Of a stretch of DNA of 39,320 bases, positions 31,293 through 39,155 are shown piece after piece. The position numbers and the translations under genes are program-made. Within the stretch, counting starts at the first letter, position 1. Each line of letters begins with the position of its first letter. Source of the stretch: Oscillospiraceae bacterium (GTDB taxonomy: Bacteria > Bacillota > Clostridia > Oscillospirales > CAG-272); the NCBI GenBank assembly GCA_015064585.1, contig SVRY01000022.1:1-39320 (forward strand), in the 5' to 3' direction. Below the pieces are notes generated by a model that ran no database searches, was not told where the DNA came from, and worked only from the letters and a program-made list of their open reading frames with translations.

Positions 31293-32318
31293 TTATGCGA
31301 GTTCTGCGAAGTACTTGATGGTTCTAACCATCTGGCTGGTGTAGGAGTTTTCGTTGTCGTACCAGGAAACAACCTGTACCTGATAGGTTTCTTCGTCGAT
31401 CTTGGTAACCATGGTCTGGGTAGCATCGAACAGAGAACCGTAGGTAATGCCGATGATGTCAGCGGAAACCAGCTGTTCTTCGGTGTAACCGAAGGAAGCG
31501 GAGGAAGCAGCCTTCATAGCAGCGTTGATGCCTTCCTTGGTAACGTTCTGACCCTTAACAACTGCAACCAGGATAGTGGTGGAGCCGGTGGGGGTGGGAA
31601 CTCTCTGAGCGGAGCCGATCAGCTTGCCGTTCAGTTCGGGGATAACCAAACCGATTGCCTTAGCAGCACCGGTGGAGTTGGGAACGATGGAAACAGCAGC
31701 AGCACGTGCTCTTCTCAGGTCGCCCTTTCTGTGGGGGCCGTCGAGAACCATCTGGTCGCCGGTGTAAGCGTGAACGGTGGTCATGATACCGCTCTGGATG
31801 GGAGCGTATTCGTTCAGAGCCTTAGCCATGGGAGCCAAGCAGTTGGTAGTGCAGGAAGCTGCGGAAATAATGGTGTCTTCTGCAGTCAGGGTGTTTTCGT
31901 TTACGGAATAAACGATGGTGGGCAGATCGTTGCCTGCGGGAGCAGAGATAACAACTTTCTTAGCACCTGCGTCGATGTGAGCCTGTGCCTTAGCCTTAGA
32001 GGTGTAGAAACCGGTGCATTCCAGAACTACGTCAACCTTCAGCTTCTTCCAGGGGCAGTTCTTTGCATCCTTTTCAGCATAGATCTTGATGGTCTTGCCG
32101 TTTACGGTGATGGTGCCTTCTTCGTCGTTTGCGGAAACGGTATCGCCCAGAGCGTATCTGCCCTGTGCAGAGTCATACTTCAGCAGGTGAGCCAGCATGG
32201 AAGGGCTGGTCAGGTCGTTGATAGCTACTACAGTGTAGCCCTTTGCACCGAACATCTGACGGAAAGCCAGACGGCCGATTCTGCCGAAACCGTTAATCGC
32301 TACTCTAACATTTGCCAT
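31293..32318 (-). CDS. gap: Glyceraldehyde-3-phosphate dehydrogenase, type I
   Basis: A 341-residue NAD-dependent glycolytic enzyme that oxidises and phosphorylates glyceraldehyde-3-phosphate to 1,3-bisphosphoglycerate; a cytoplasmic tetramer. Rossmann motif [14 protein letters not shown] at the N-terminus; catalytic C156 in [12 protein letters not shown]; the histidine in [10 protein letters not shown]; SSxSxGYTEE-type and [14 protein letters not shown] near the end. Length is normal. It stands alone, without pgk or tpiA. GGAGG precedes the ATG, with a promoter at 32371-32399. Strongly biased codon choice suggests high expression. Confidence 0.98.
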   Translation of the reverse strand: MANVRVAINGFGRIGRLAFRQMFGAKGYTVVAINDLTSPSMLAHLLKYDSAQGRYALGDTVSANDEEGTITVNGKTIKIYAEKDAKNCPWKKLKVDVVLECTGFYTSKAKAQAHIDAGAKKVVISAPAGNDLPTIVYSVNENTLTAEDTIISAASCTTNCLAPMAKALNEYAPIQSGIMTTVHAYTGDQMVLDGPHRKGDLRRARAAAVSIVPNSTGAAKAIGLVIPELNGKLIGSAQRVPTPTGSTTILVAVVKGQNVTKEGINAAMKAASSASFGYTEEQLVSADIIGITYGSLFDATQTMVTKIDEETYQVQVVSWYDNENSYTSQMVRTIKYFAELA

Positions 32319-32370
32319 GATAGGAATCCTCCAATAATATAATAAATTTAATATTTCTTTCCGAATTCAT

Positions 32371-32399
32371 ATTGTACACTATTTTTTCCAAATATACAA
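32371..32399 (-). promoter_or_regulatory. gap promoter
   Basis: On the minus strand, TTGTAT (32399-32394), N17, TACAAT (32376-32371), with a ~50-nt leader. Confidence 0.7.
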
Positions 32400-32513
32400 G
32401 AGAAATTCGAAAATTTTTTCATTTTGGTGAGAAATGTTGCTTTTGGGCGGTAATTTTTTGTGTGCTTTGGTATAATTGTTAAAATAAAAACAATGTCTTT
32501 TGCCAAAACCGAG

Positions 32514-33650
32514 TCATTTCTGTTTGCTTTGCGATTTGAAAAACTGATAATAGCCGCATCGCAACATTCCGTTGTACAATCGACGTACTTTGTCTGCCCG
32601 TCTGCCGTACAATTTTTCAAAGTTTTCGTTGGATGTAAGGATATAAATCTGCCAAGCGTCAAGTGTTGCAAAATGCTGACCCATCCTTCGGTAGAGTGCT
32701 TCGCACTCGGCGGGAGTCATCAGACGCTCGCCGTAGGGAGGGTTGCAGACAATGGTGCCTCTTCTGCCGCCCGTACCAATGGTAAGAGCGTCCTTGGGAA
32801 AGACCTTGATGTACTTGTCCATGCCTGCACGGCTGACATTTGCCCTTGTCAGCGCCACACATTCGGGATCAATATCGGACGCGTAGGCTTCAAAGGCACA
32901 GTCGGTGCGAATGGATGCTTTTGCCGTCTCTCTTGCTTCCTGCCAGATGGCCTGTCCGATAAAGGGATACTTTTCCGAAAGAAAAGACCTTTTCAGTCCG
33001 GGCGCGGTATTTGTCATGAGTAGCGCTGCTTCAATGGCAATGGTGCCGCTGCCGCACATAGGATCCCAGAACAATACATTTTCACGGGGACGGGCGATCT
33101 TGCACAATGCCGCTGCCAGGGTTTCTCTCAGCGGTGCGGCATTGGATGCGGGGCGGTAGCCTCTTTTGTGAAGAGCGGTTCCGGTTGTATCGATCATAAT
33201 GGTGGCTTCGTCATTTAAAATGAAGAATTCCACAGGGTAGGTCAGATTTCCGCCCGAGAACCAGGATTGGTGATAGACCTGCTCCAATCGTTTGGCAATT
33301 GCTTTTTGTACCACGCCTTGACAGGCAGGAATGGAGGTCAAACGGCTTTTCACCGAATGGCCTGTGACAGGAAAGGAATCATCACGTCCGATAAATGCTT
33401 CAAAAGGCAGCGCGCGGGTTCCTTCGAACAGACGCTCAAATGCATCTTCGCCGCCTACAAAAAAACTGCCCAGCTTTATAAAGACGCGCTCTGCGGTGCG
33501 CAAACGGATATTACAGGCGGCAATGGCAGATATGGGACCTTCAAAGGTTACTCTGCCGTCAATGGTAGAAAGGCGTTTATAGCCCAGCGCATCGATCTCC
33601 TCGCCCACAAATTTTTCAAGCCCAAACAGGCAGGTCGCCACAAATTCCAT
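32514..33650 (-). CDS. THUMP-domain class I RNA methyltransferase (RlmL/YpsC-like)
   Basis: A 378-residue S-adenosylmethionine-dependent methyltransferase, probably acting on 23S rRNA guanine as in the RlmL N-terminal part. An N-terminal ferredoxin-like/THUMP region spans ~1-160 (opening MEFVATCLFGLEKFVGEEI) and a Rossmann methyltransferase ~165-378. SAM-binding motif DPMCGSGTIAIEA (near 195), acidic motif SDIDPECV, and the catalytic NPPYGERL. Length fits Bacillus YpsC. GAGG lies before the ATG. Single gene with its own promoter. The exact target base is inferred from the family only. Confidence 0.93.
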   Translation of the reverse strand: MEFVATCLFGLEKFVGEEIDALGYKRLSTIDGRVTFEGPISAIAACNIRLRTAERVFIKLGSFFVGGEDAFERLFEGTRALPFEAFIGRDDSFPVTGHSVKSRLTSIPACQGVVQKAIAKRLEQVYHQSWFSGGNLTYPVEFFILNDEATIMIDTTGTALHKRGYRPASNAAPLRETLAAALCKIARPRENVLFWDPMCGSGTIAIEAALLMTNTAPGLKRSFLSEKYPFIGQAIWQEARETAKASIRTDCAFEAYASDIDPECVALTRANVSRAGMDKYIKVFPKDALTIGTGGRRGTIVCNPPYGERLMTPAECEALYRRMGQHFATLDAWQIYILTSNENFEKLYGRRADKVRRLYNGMLRCGYYQFFKSQSKQK

Positions 33651-33682
33651 AAATTACCTCAAAAACGCTTTTTCCATCGGAT

Positions 33683-33711
33683 ATTCTAACAAATATCGGC
33701 TAATTTGTCAA
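33683..33711 (-). promoter_or_regulatory. Promoter of the RNA methyltransferase gene
   Basis: On the minus strand, TTGACA (33711-33706), N17, TAGAAT (33688-33683), a ~25-nt leader. It lies partly against the end of the upstream HAD gene. Confidence 0.75.
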
Positions 33712-33716
33712 TTGGT

Positions 33717-34415
33717 TTATAGAATGAAAGATAACAAATCCACGAAATTTCCTCTGGGATAGCGAGAAACATCAATGCTGTCTTTATTTATCATATATTT
33801 GGTTAGCAAAAACACCTGCATACCCACCGACTCAGCAGGGATCATATCCTCGCCCACATCGTTGCCAACCATCAAACAGTCTTTGGGGTCGGCCCCCACC
33901 CGTTTTGCCACATCCAAATAGTATGCGGGATTGGGCTTGCTGGTGGTGCAGTTTTCATAGGTGGTTACCAGTTCAAAATCCGAGCGGTCCAGTCCTGCCC
34001 AGCGGATTCTTTCATCGGTTGCCATGTCGGGAAACATGGGGTTGGTGGCGAGCACTACGCGGTAGCCGCGCGCTTTGGCATCTTTGATTACCTCATTTGC
34101 CATGGGATCAAATCCGCAGACGGATTTCACCGTAGGGAAGGTGTTTTGATAAAAAGCTTCAAATTTTGGTAGATCGTTTTTGGATTCTTTACCGTAAACA
34201 GATGTAAATGTATCCCAAAAGGCTGTTTCGTTGGTTTGGCTTCCGTCGTTTTTTACCATAGCTTCTATACCCAGCATAATGGTTTGCATGAGTTTTTTCG
34301 GTTCATACCCGTAGGGACCCATTTCGGCAACTAATTTTCCCATATAGGTTTTTAGAAAGGTTTCTTGATGCATGGGCAGCAGTGTGCCGTCCAAATCAAA
34401 GAGAATCGTTTTCAA
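33717..34415 (-). CDS. HAD-family hydrolase, TTG start
   Basis: A 232-residue cytoplasmic phosphatase of the haloacid dehalogenase superfamily. Motif I KTILFDLDGTLL with D7 and D9; a helical cap ~15-100; motif II around ATNPMF; motif III Lys in TSKPNPAYY; motif IV VGNDVGEDM. The substrate is unknown. The start is TTG at 34415, with AAGGAG 10 nt before it. An upstream in-frame TTG at 34445 lies inside the -10 box of the promoter and cannot be transcribed from it. Confidence 0.87.
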   Translation of the reverse strand: MKTILFDLDGTLLPMHQETFLKTYMGKLVAEMGPYGYEPKKLMQTIMLGIEAMVKNDGSQTNETAFWDTFTSVYGKESKNDLPKFEAFYQNTFPTVKSVCGFDPMANEVIKDAKARGYRVVLATNPMFPDMATDERIRWAGLDRSDFELVTTYENCTTSKPNPAYYLDVAKRVGADPKDCLMVGNDVGEDMIPAESVGMQVFLLTKYMINKDSIDVSRYPRGNFVDLLSFIL

Positions 34416-34444
34416 GTTTTTACTTCTCCTTACTTTTTTAGCCA

Positions 34445-34473
34445 ATTATAAAACTGTGTTTTACAATTGATAA
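34445..34473 (-). promoter_or_regulatory. Promoter of the HAD hydrolase gene
   Basis: On the minus strand, TTATCA (34473-34468), N17, TATAAT (34450-34445). Its position settles the start codon at 34415. Confidence 0.65.
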
Positions 34474-34506
34474 CCGCGCGGTGGGAACGCCCTCGCTTAT
34501 CGCCGC

Positions 34507-34605
34507 TGTCAAAAATCAAAGATTTTTGACACCCCCCTTCAGCGTGCGGACTTGTTTTTCTTCTCTAAAAGCTGTTTTTTGGAGGCAAAGCCTCCGAAAA
34601 AACGG
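34507..34605. repeat. Intergenic region with two long AAA-loop hairpins
   Basis: Hairpin A: TGTCAAAAATC (34507-34517), loop AAA, and its inverse at 34521-34531. Hairpin B: GGAGGC (34581-34586), loop AAA, GCCTCC (34590-34595), extended by CTGTTTTTT / AAAAAACGG around a bulged G. No gene lies between 34416 and 34764. The three-base loops recall the element at 1216-1396. Hairpin B could also terminate transcription. Confidence 0.5.
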
Positions 34606-34711
34606 ATTTTATTATCAGCTGCTCACTTTTGCAATCGGCTATTTTTCTTTTTTATTATAGACATTTTTTTGAACAAAGTCAATGTTTTTCCTTTGAAAAA
34701 CCAAAAGAATC

Positions 34712-34740
34712 TTGCATTCTGTTTCGGTATATGCTAGAAT
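34712..34740 (+). promoter_or_regulatory. Promoter of the flavodoxin-like gene
   Basis: TTGCAT (34712-34717), N17, TAGAAT (34735-34740), about 18 nt before the ribosome binding site. Confidence 0.7.
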
Positions 34741-34764
34741 ATAAAAGAAAGCGAGGCGTGATAA

Positions 34765-35274
34765 ATGCAGATTAAAGCAATTGTATATACATCTGAAACG
34801 GGGAACACTGCTAAGTATGCAAAGAAGCTGGGTGAAAAAACAAAACTTAAGGTATATTCTCTGGAGCAGGCATTGACTGCATTGCCCGATGGCACCGAGA
34901 TTGTGTATCTTGGCTGGCTGATGGCAAGCATGGTAAAGGGTTATAAGACGGCGGCAAAGAAATTCCGCATTTTACTTGTGTGCGGCGTTTGTCTTGGAAC
35001 CAGCGGTTCTCAATTGGAGGAGGTTCGGAAAATGAATGCCATTGACGAAAAGGTACCGCTGTTTACCTTGCAAGGCGGTTTTGATATGCAGAAGCTGCAC
35101 GGCATGAATAAATTTATGATGAAGATCATGCGTAGGATACTGAAAAATCAAATCGAGAAAAAGCCCGAAAAGACCCCCGATGATGAAAAGATCGTTTGGA
35201 TGTTGGACAAAGGCGGCAGTGTGGTATGCGAAGAATATCTGGAGCCTGTTATCAAACAAATAGAATGTATTTAA
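34765..35274 (+). CDS. Flavodoxin-domain protein
   Basis: A 169-residue protein. The N-terminal phosphate-binding loop TSETGNTAKYAKKLGE (~10-25) is that of flavodoxin-fold proteins binding FMN. The rest departs from short-chain flavodoxins, with a basic helical segment (~110-135, MKIMRRILKNQIEKKPEK) reminiscent of HemG-like flavodoxin-domain proteins. It probably carries FMN as an electron carrier or oxidoreductase; partner unknown. GCGAGGCGTGATAA precedes the ATG. It may be co-transcribed with the downstream lipoprotein gene 35 nt away, although that gene has its own strong ribosome binding site. Confidence 0.8.
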   Translation: MQIKAIVYTSETGNTAKYAKKLGEKTKLKVYSLEQALTALPDGTEIVYLGWLMASMVKGYKTAAKKFRILLVCGVCLGTSGSQLEEVRKMNAIDEKVPLFTLQGGFDMQKLHGMNKFMMKIMRRILKNQIEKKPEKTPDDEKIVWMLDKGGSVVCEEYLEPVIKQIECI

Positions 35275-35309
35275 AATGAAAATATATATAAATTGAAAGG
35301 AGTACTTTT

Positions 35310-37508
35310 ATGAACAGTACAAATAGTTTTTTGCGCATTTTGGCAGCTGTTATGGCAGTTACTATGCTGGCTTTGACATTTGCTGCCTGTGGAAAAAAGA
35401 ATAATTCCCAAAATGATCTGAATCCTGAGGATCAAGAACAGGGCGGAGATGAACCTACTGTAGGACCCTCAAAAGACGATTTGGATGCCGAGCCTATCAC
35501 ACTGAAAATCGGTTCTTACAATATCGCCAACGGCAGAGAAGTTGACCACAAAATGTTCATGCTTGCCAAGGATATTGTAGATCACGATCTGGACATCGTG
35601 GGGCTACAAGAGGTAGACCAAAACTGCACCCGTTCGGGCAGTATTGACACCATGAAGACTCTTTCTGAGATGACGGGGTATAAGTATTATGCCTTCTTCA
35701 AAGCTATCAATTTGCAGGGAGGAGAATACGGCAGTGCTATTCTCAGTAAATATCCTATCCTTGAAAGTGAAAGCTTTCCGCTGAATACCCGCGGGAAGGA
35801 AGCCCGTGTGTTGGGACGCAGCGCCATTGATGTAAATGGGACTACTGTTAATTTCTTTGTAACACATCTGTCGTATGAAGCAGACGATATCCGCGCAGAG
35901 CAGTTTAACTATGTTAATCAGGTTCTTTCGGCGCATGACCGTTGCATTTTGGTAGGAGATTTCAATATTTCCTCTTTGGCGGAATACTATGCGCTGGACA
36001 ATGTGGGCATGGTAAACAGCGAGGAATTCTTCGTGTATACCTTCCCCTCCAAGAAAACCTGTATTGACAATATCATATACTCTGTGGATGATTTTACCTT
36101 TGGCGAACCTTCGTATCTTCCCAACGGAAATTCCGACCACAATATGATCTATGCCACCGGCGTAATGCGTCCTTCCAGCGTGGCAAGCGGTTCGCTGATC
36201 AAGGACAATAGCGGCAAGGAGTTGACAGCCCTTTCAGACGGTATGAAAAAGACAGGCGAAACCCTTGGTAAATGGGCAGAGGGAACAAAGGGAGATTATA
36301 TTGAAATAGATCTGGGATATGATTATAATCTTTCCTCTTTGTCTGTTATCAACGGCCTGACAAGCAAAAATGTTTACAAGTGGACTGCCTATGCATCCGC
36401 TGACCCTACACTCCCGATTGGGAATTGGATAAAGATCGGCGAAAAGACCGATGACAGCGCCAGCACGGGTGCGGGATATACGGTGGAAATGACCGATGCG
36501 GTAAAAGCCCAGGGTCTTCGTTATATTCGTATTTATGCCACCTATAACAGCGCGGCAAAGGATTACCCGATTGCCGAAATCAAGGTGTTTGGTGAAAAGG
36601 CAGCGCCCACTATGATAGATTTGAGCAGCGGTATGGCAGTTACCGATGCTGCGGGCAATGTCATCAAGACGCTGAAGGACCGTTTGCTGTCGGAATCCAC
36701 CGATCTTGGCAAGTGGGCAGAGGGCACGGACGGCTGTTATGTGGATATTGATTTGAAGGAAGGCTGCTATTTGCACGCCTTTAACGTGACTCAGCCTAAG
36801 GGCGGTGTTTATAAGTGGGAAGCGTATGCTACCATGGATAAAGATCTCCCCATTGATAAATGGGTAAAGATTGGCGAAAAGACAAATGAAAAAGCCGCAG
36901 GGGATGCGGGCTATACCGTAATTTTGCCTGCGAACCTGAAGGATGACAGCTTCCGCTATATCCGCATTTACGGCACATACGCCTCCACGCCCGACAGTTT
37001 TGCGGTAAGCGAGGTATATGTGTACGGTATGCAGGTATCGAATATGAACAATTTGATGCTGGGCGCCACCGTCACCGACGGTGACGGTGATACTGTCAGC
37101 CGCTTGCATGACGGTTCTACCGAAGAATATTTTGATCTGGGCTATTGGGCGGCAAACGTGGCAGGACCTGCTTACGGTATTGACGGTCAATGCTATGTGC
37201 AGATTGATCTTGGCAAGCTCTGCCTTGTGGATTCCATTCAGGCGATCAATTTGATAGCCGCCTCCCGTACCTACAAATGGGATGCTTACGCCACCGACGA
37301 TAGCGGAAAATCCATTGACAATTGGACTGCCCTTGGCGGCAAGACCGACAACGGCAAATCTACTGCCGAGGGTTATACTCTGACCCTCAGTGAGGATATG
37401 CAAAAAACGCCTATTCGTTATATTCGTATTTACGGAACCTATCACAATGCCAACTGCGGCTACCACCTGACCGAGATCATCGTGCGAGGCGACGCAGTAA
37501 ACGAATAA
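35310..37508 (+). CDS. Lipoprotein with EEP nuclease/phosphatase domain and three discoidin-like repeats
   Basis: A 732-residue surface protein. The signal peptide ends in LTFAAC, with C27 as the likely lipidated residue, followed by an Asp/Glu/Gln-rich linker. An endonuclease/exonuclease/phosphatase domain spans ~65-285: SYNIANG, the catalytic-type GLQEVDQN, THLSYE, GDFNISS and a final SDHNMI, so the metal and catalytic residues look complete. Three homologous beta modules follow (about 296-430, 441-572 and 583-729), each with a shared core such as LGKWAEGT, YKWxAYA, WxxIGEKT and RYIRIYGTY. They look like discoidin/F5-8C-type binding units. Possible substrates are extracellular nucleic acids, inositol phosphates or phospholipids; the domain alone does not decide. 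GGAG lies before the ATG. Confidence 0.88.
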   Translation: MNSTNSFLRILAAVMAVTMLALTFAACGKKNNSQNDLNPEDQEQGGDEPTVGPSKDDLDAEPITLKIGSYNIANGREVDHKMFMLAKDIVDHDLDIVGLQEVDQNCTRSGSIDTMKTLSEMTGYKYYAFFKAINLQGGEYGSAILSKYPILESESFPLNTRGKEARVLGRSAIDVNGTTVNFFVTHLSYEADDIRAEQFNYVNQVLSAHDRCILVGDFNISSLAEYYALDNVGMVNSEEFFVYTFPSKKTCIDNIIYSVDDFTFGEPSYLPNGNSDHNMIYATGVMRPSSVASGSLIKDNSGKELTALSDGMKKTGETLGKWAEGTKGDYIEIDLGYDYNLSSLSVINGLTSKNVYKWTAYASADPTLPIGNWIKIGEKTDDSASTGAGYTVEMTDAVKAQGLRYIRIYATYNSAAKDYPIAEIKVFGEKAAPTMIDLSSGMAVTDAAGNVIKTLKDRLLSESTDLGKWAEGTDGCYVDIDLKEGCYLHAFNVTQPKGGVYKWEAYATMDKDLPIDKWVKIGEKTNEKAAGDAGYTVILPANLKDDSFRYIRIYGTYASTPDSFAVSEVYVYGMQVSNMNNLMLGATVTDGDGDTVSRLHDGSTEEYFDLGYWAANVAGPAYGIDGQCYVQIDLGKLCLVDSIQAINLIAASRTYKWDAYATDDSGKSIDNWTALGGKTDNGKSTAEGYTLTLSEDMQKTPIRYIRIYGTYHNANCGYHLTEIIVRGDAVNE

Positions 37509-37514
37509 AATGTA

Positions 37515-37566
37515 GCATTCGGCAGTCCTTCTTGTCAAAATCAAGGTACTGCCGATGCTCTTTTTG
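37515..37566 (+). terminator. Terminator of the EEP lipoprotein gene
   Basis: GCATTCGGCAGT and ACTGCCGATGC pair with one bulged T around a ~20-nt loop, then CTTTTTG. Confidence 0.75.
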
Positions 37567-37585
37567 CGAAATGTTGTTTTATTGC

Positions 37586-37614
37586 TTGACTTTACCCACA
37601 TGTTGTGTTATGAT
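37586..37614 (+). promoter_or_regulatory. Promoter of the transporter gene
   Basis: TTGACT (37586-37591), N17, TATGAT (37609-37614), about 30 nt before the AAGAAGGCAG ribosome binding site. Confidence 0.75.
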
Positions 37615-37650
37615 AACGTATTATTATACAAAAAGTAAAGAAGGCAGAAT

Positions 37651-38853
37651 ATGATCACGGATAAAAAGTCGGTAAACAAGCTGGCACTACTGTTTACGCT
37701 TGTTTATATGGTCAGCTATATTACCAGAATCAATTACGGTGCTATTATATCCGAAATGGTAATAGCTACAGGGCAGTCAAAATCCATGCTGTCCATGGCA
37801 CTCACCGGTAGTTTTATTACATATGGCGCAGGGCAGATTGTAAGCGGTATTTTGGGCGATCATTTTTCTCCCAAAAAGCTATTGTCGATTGGTCTTTTAC
37901 TATCTGCATCCATGAACATTTTGATCCCGTTCTGTGATTCTCCCTATCAAATGCTGTTTATTTGGTGTGTCAACGGCTTTGCTCAGTCGTTTATGTGGCC
38001 GCCGCTGGTGCGCTTAATGACAGGGCTTTTGTCTATGGAAGATTACAGCAGGGTTTCGGTGATGGTTTCCTGGGGCAGCTCCTTTGGTACGATCATTGTA
38101 TACCTGCTCGCACCGGTATTTATTTCCTTTACGGGCTGGAAATCTGTGTTTTTCTTTTCGGCGGCAATGGGTGTTTTGATGTTTGTTATTTGGCAGTTTG
38201 CCGGTTATGATGTTGCGCCTGTCAAACGCCAAAAGAACAGTATTGAAAATGTGTCGGGCGGTAAAAGGCTGTTTGGCTTTTGGATGATCGGTATTTTGAT
38301 AGCCATTGTATTGCAGGGACTGCTCAGAGACGGCGTTACTACCTGGATGCCTTCATATATTGGGGAAACCTATCATCTCGGCAGTGCAGTTTCGATTTTG
38401 ACCGGTGTGGTACTGCCTATATTCGGCATTATATGCTTACAGCTGGCGGCAATGGTATACCGCATGAAGCCGGGAGCACCTCTTCTCGGCGCGGCGATAT
38501 TTTTTGGCGCGGGGGCTGTGGGAGCGCTGCTTTTGAACATGGTTTCGGGAACCAATGCGATTTTGTCGGTACTGTTTTCCGCACTGTTGACAGGGTGTAT
38601 GCATGGCGTTAACTTGATCCTTATTTGTATGCTTCCTCCCTTTTTCAGAGACACGGGCAGAGTATCTACTGTTTCCGGTGTTCTCAATGCCTGCACCTAT
38701 ATCGGCAGTGCGCTATCCACCTATGGTACAGCTCTGCTTACCGAAAAATTTGGTTGGAGTGTAACGCTTGTATTGTGGGTGATCGTAGCGGCGCTGGGGA
38801 TGGTTCTTTGTCTTGCTTGCATGATTCCCTGGAAAAAGACCTTTTTGAAATAA
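37651..38853 (+). CDS. MFS transporter, OPA-type
   Basis: A 400-residue integral membrane protein with about 12 hydrophobic segments split by a charged central loop (~190-208, APVKRQKNSIENVSGGKR). The opening VYMVSYITRINYGAI and the SKSMLSMALTGSFITYGAGQIVSGILGDHFSPKKLL pattern, with the MFS A-motif-like GDHFSPKKL, resemble the organophosphate:phosphate antiporter group (GlpT/UhpT). Substrate might be a sugar phosphate or phosphorylated C3 compound; this is only a family guess. Single gene with promoter and terminator. Confidence 0.87.
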   Translation: MITDKKSVNKLALLFTLVYMVSYITRINYGAIISEMVIATGQSKSMLSMALTGSFITYGAGQIVSGILGDHFSPKKLLSIGLLLSASMNILIPFCDSPYQMLFIWCVNGFAQSFMWPPLVRLMTGLLSMEDYSRVSVMVSWGSSFGTIIVYLLAPVFISFTGWKSVFFFSAAMGVLMFVIWQFAGYDVAPVKRQKNSIENVSGGKRLFGFWMIGILIAIVLQGLLRDGVTTWMPSYIGETYHLGSAVSILTGVVLPIFGIICLQLAAMVYRMKPGAPLLGAAIFFGAGAVGALLLNMVSGTNAILSVLFSALLTGCMHGVNLILICMLPPFFRDTGRVSTVSGVLNACTYIGSALSTYGTALLTEKFGWSVTLVLWVIVAALGMVLCLACMIPWKKTFLK

Positions 38854-39009
38854 AAGAGCTATGTAAATAGGAAAACAAGGGCGATGATCATTTACTTAGC
38901 AAAGAATAGGAATAAGCGGCAGCTTTTACCCAAAAGGTATCAGGCTGCCGCTTGCCAATTTGTTTATAATTTATTTGCAAAATAAACAAACGCCGAGAAA
39001 GAAAATATA
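38854..39009. other. Intergenic region with strong hairpin
   Basis: Holds a 10-bp perfect stem AAGCGGCAGC (38914-38923) / GCTGCCGCTT (38944-38953) around a 20-nt loop. It is probably the transporter terminator, although the T-run after it is poor. No gene seen. Confidence 0.5.
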
Positions 39010-39038
39010 TTGACATTGTTAAAAAAGAATGATATAAT
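39010..39038 (+). promoter_or_regulatory. Promoter of the right-edge secreted-protein gene
   Basis: TTGACA (39010-39015), N17, TATAAT (39033-39038): both boxes consensus, start near 39045, giving a ~110-nt leader. Confidence 0.85.
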
Positions 39039-39076
39039 AAAAATGGAAAATAAAACCGAATCATATTCGACACATA

Positions 39077-39119
39077 AGTGCCCGCAGTACCCGTTTTTCG
39101 GGCACGCAGGGCGCTTTTT
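39077..39119 (+). promoter_or_regulatory. Attenuator-like leader hairpin
   Basis: Between the promoter and the start codon, AGTGCCC (39077-39083) can pair with GGGCGCT (39109-39115), directly followed by a T-run: an intrinsic terminator inside the leader. The alternative perfect 7-bp stem GTGCCCG (39078-39084) / CGGGCAC (39099-39105) uses the same 5' arm and would exclude the terminator. The arrangement looks like a transcription attenuator; I do not recognise a known riboswitch class. Confidence 0.5.
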
Positions 39120-39155
39120 GATTATTTAAAAATACAATATAAAGGAGGAATTTCC

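Noticed and set aside
32471..32476. Plus-strand TATAAT between gap and the methyltransferase gene
   Set aside because: No acceptable -35 at 16-18 nt and no gene downstream on that strand.
34445..34447. Upstream TTG start for the HAD hydrolase
   Set aside because: It lies within the -10 box of the gene's promoter, so it would not be on the mRNA. The TTG at 34415 has the ribosome binding site.
36234..37601. 455-codon minus-strand frame opposite the EEP lipoprotein
   Set aside because: Pure antisense shadow of a convincing lipoprotein gene; no ribosome binding site, no recognisable domain.
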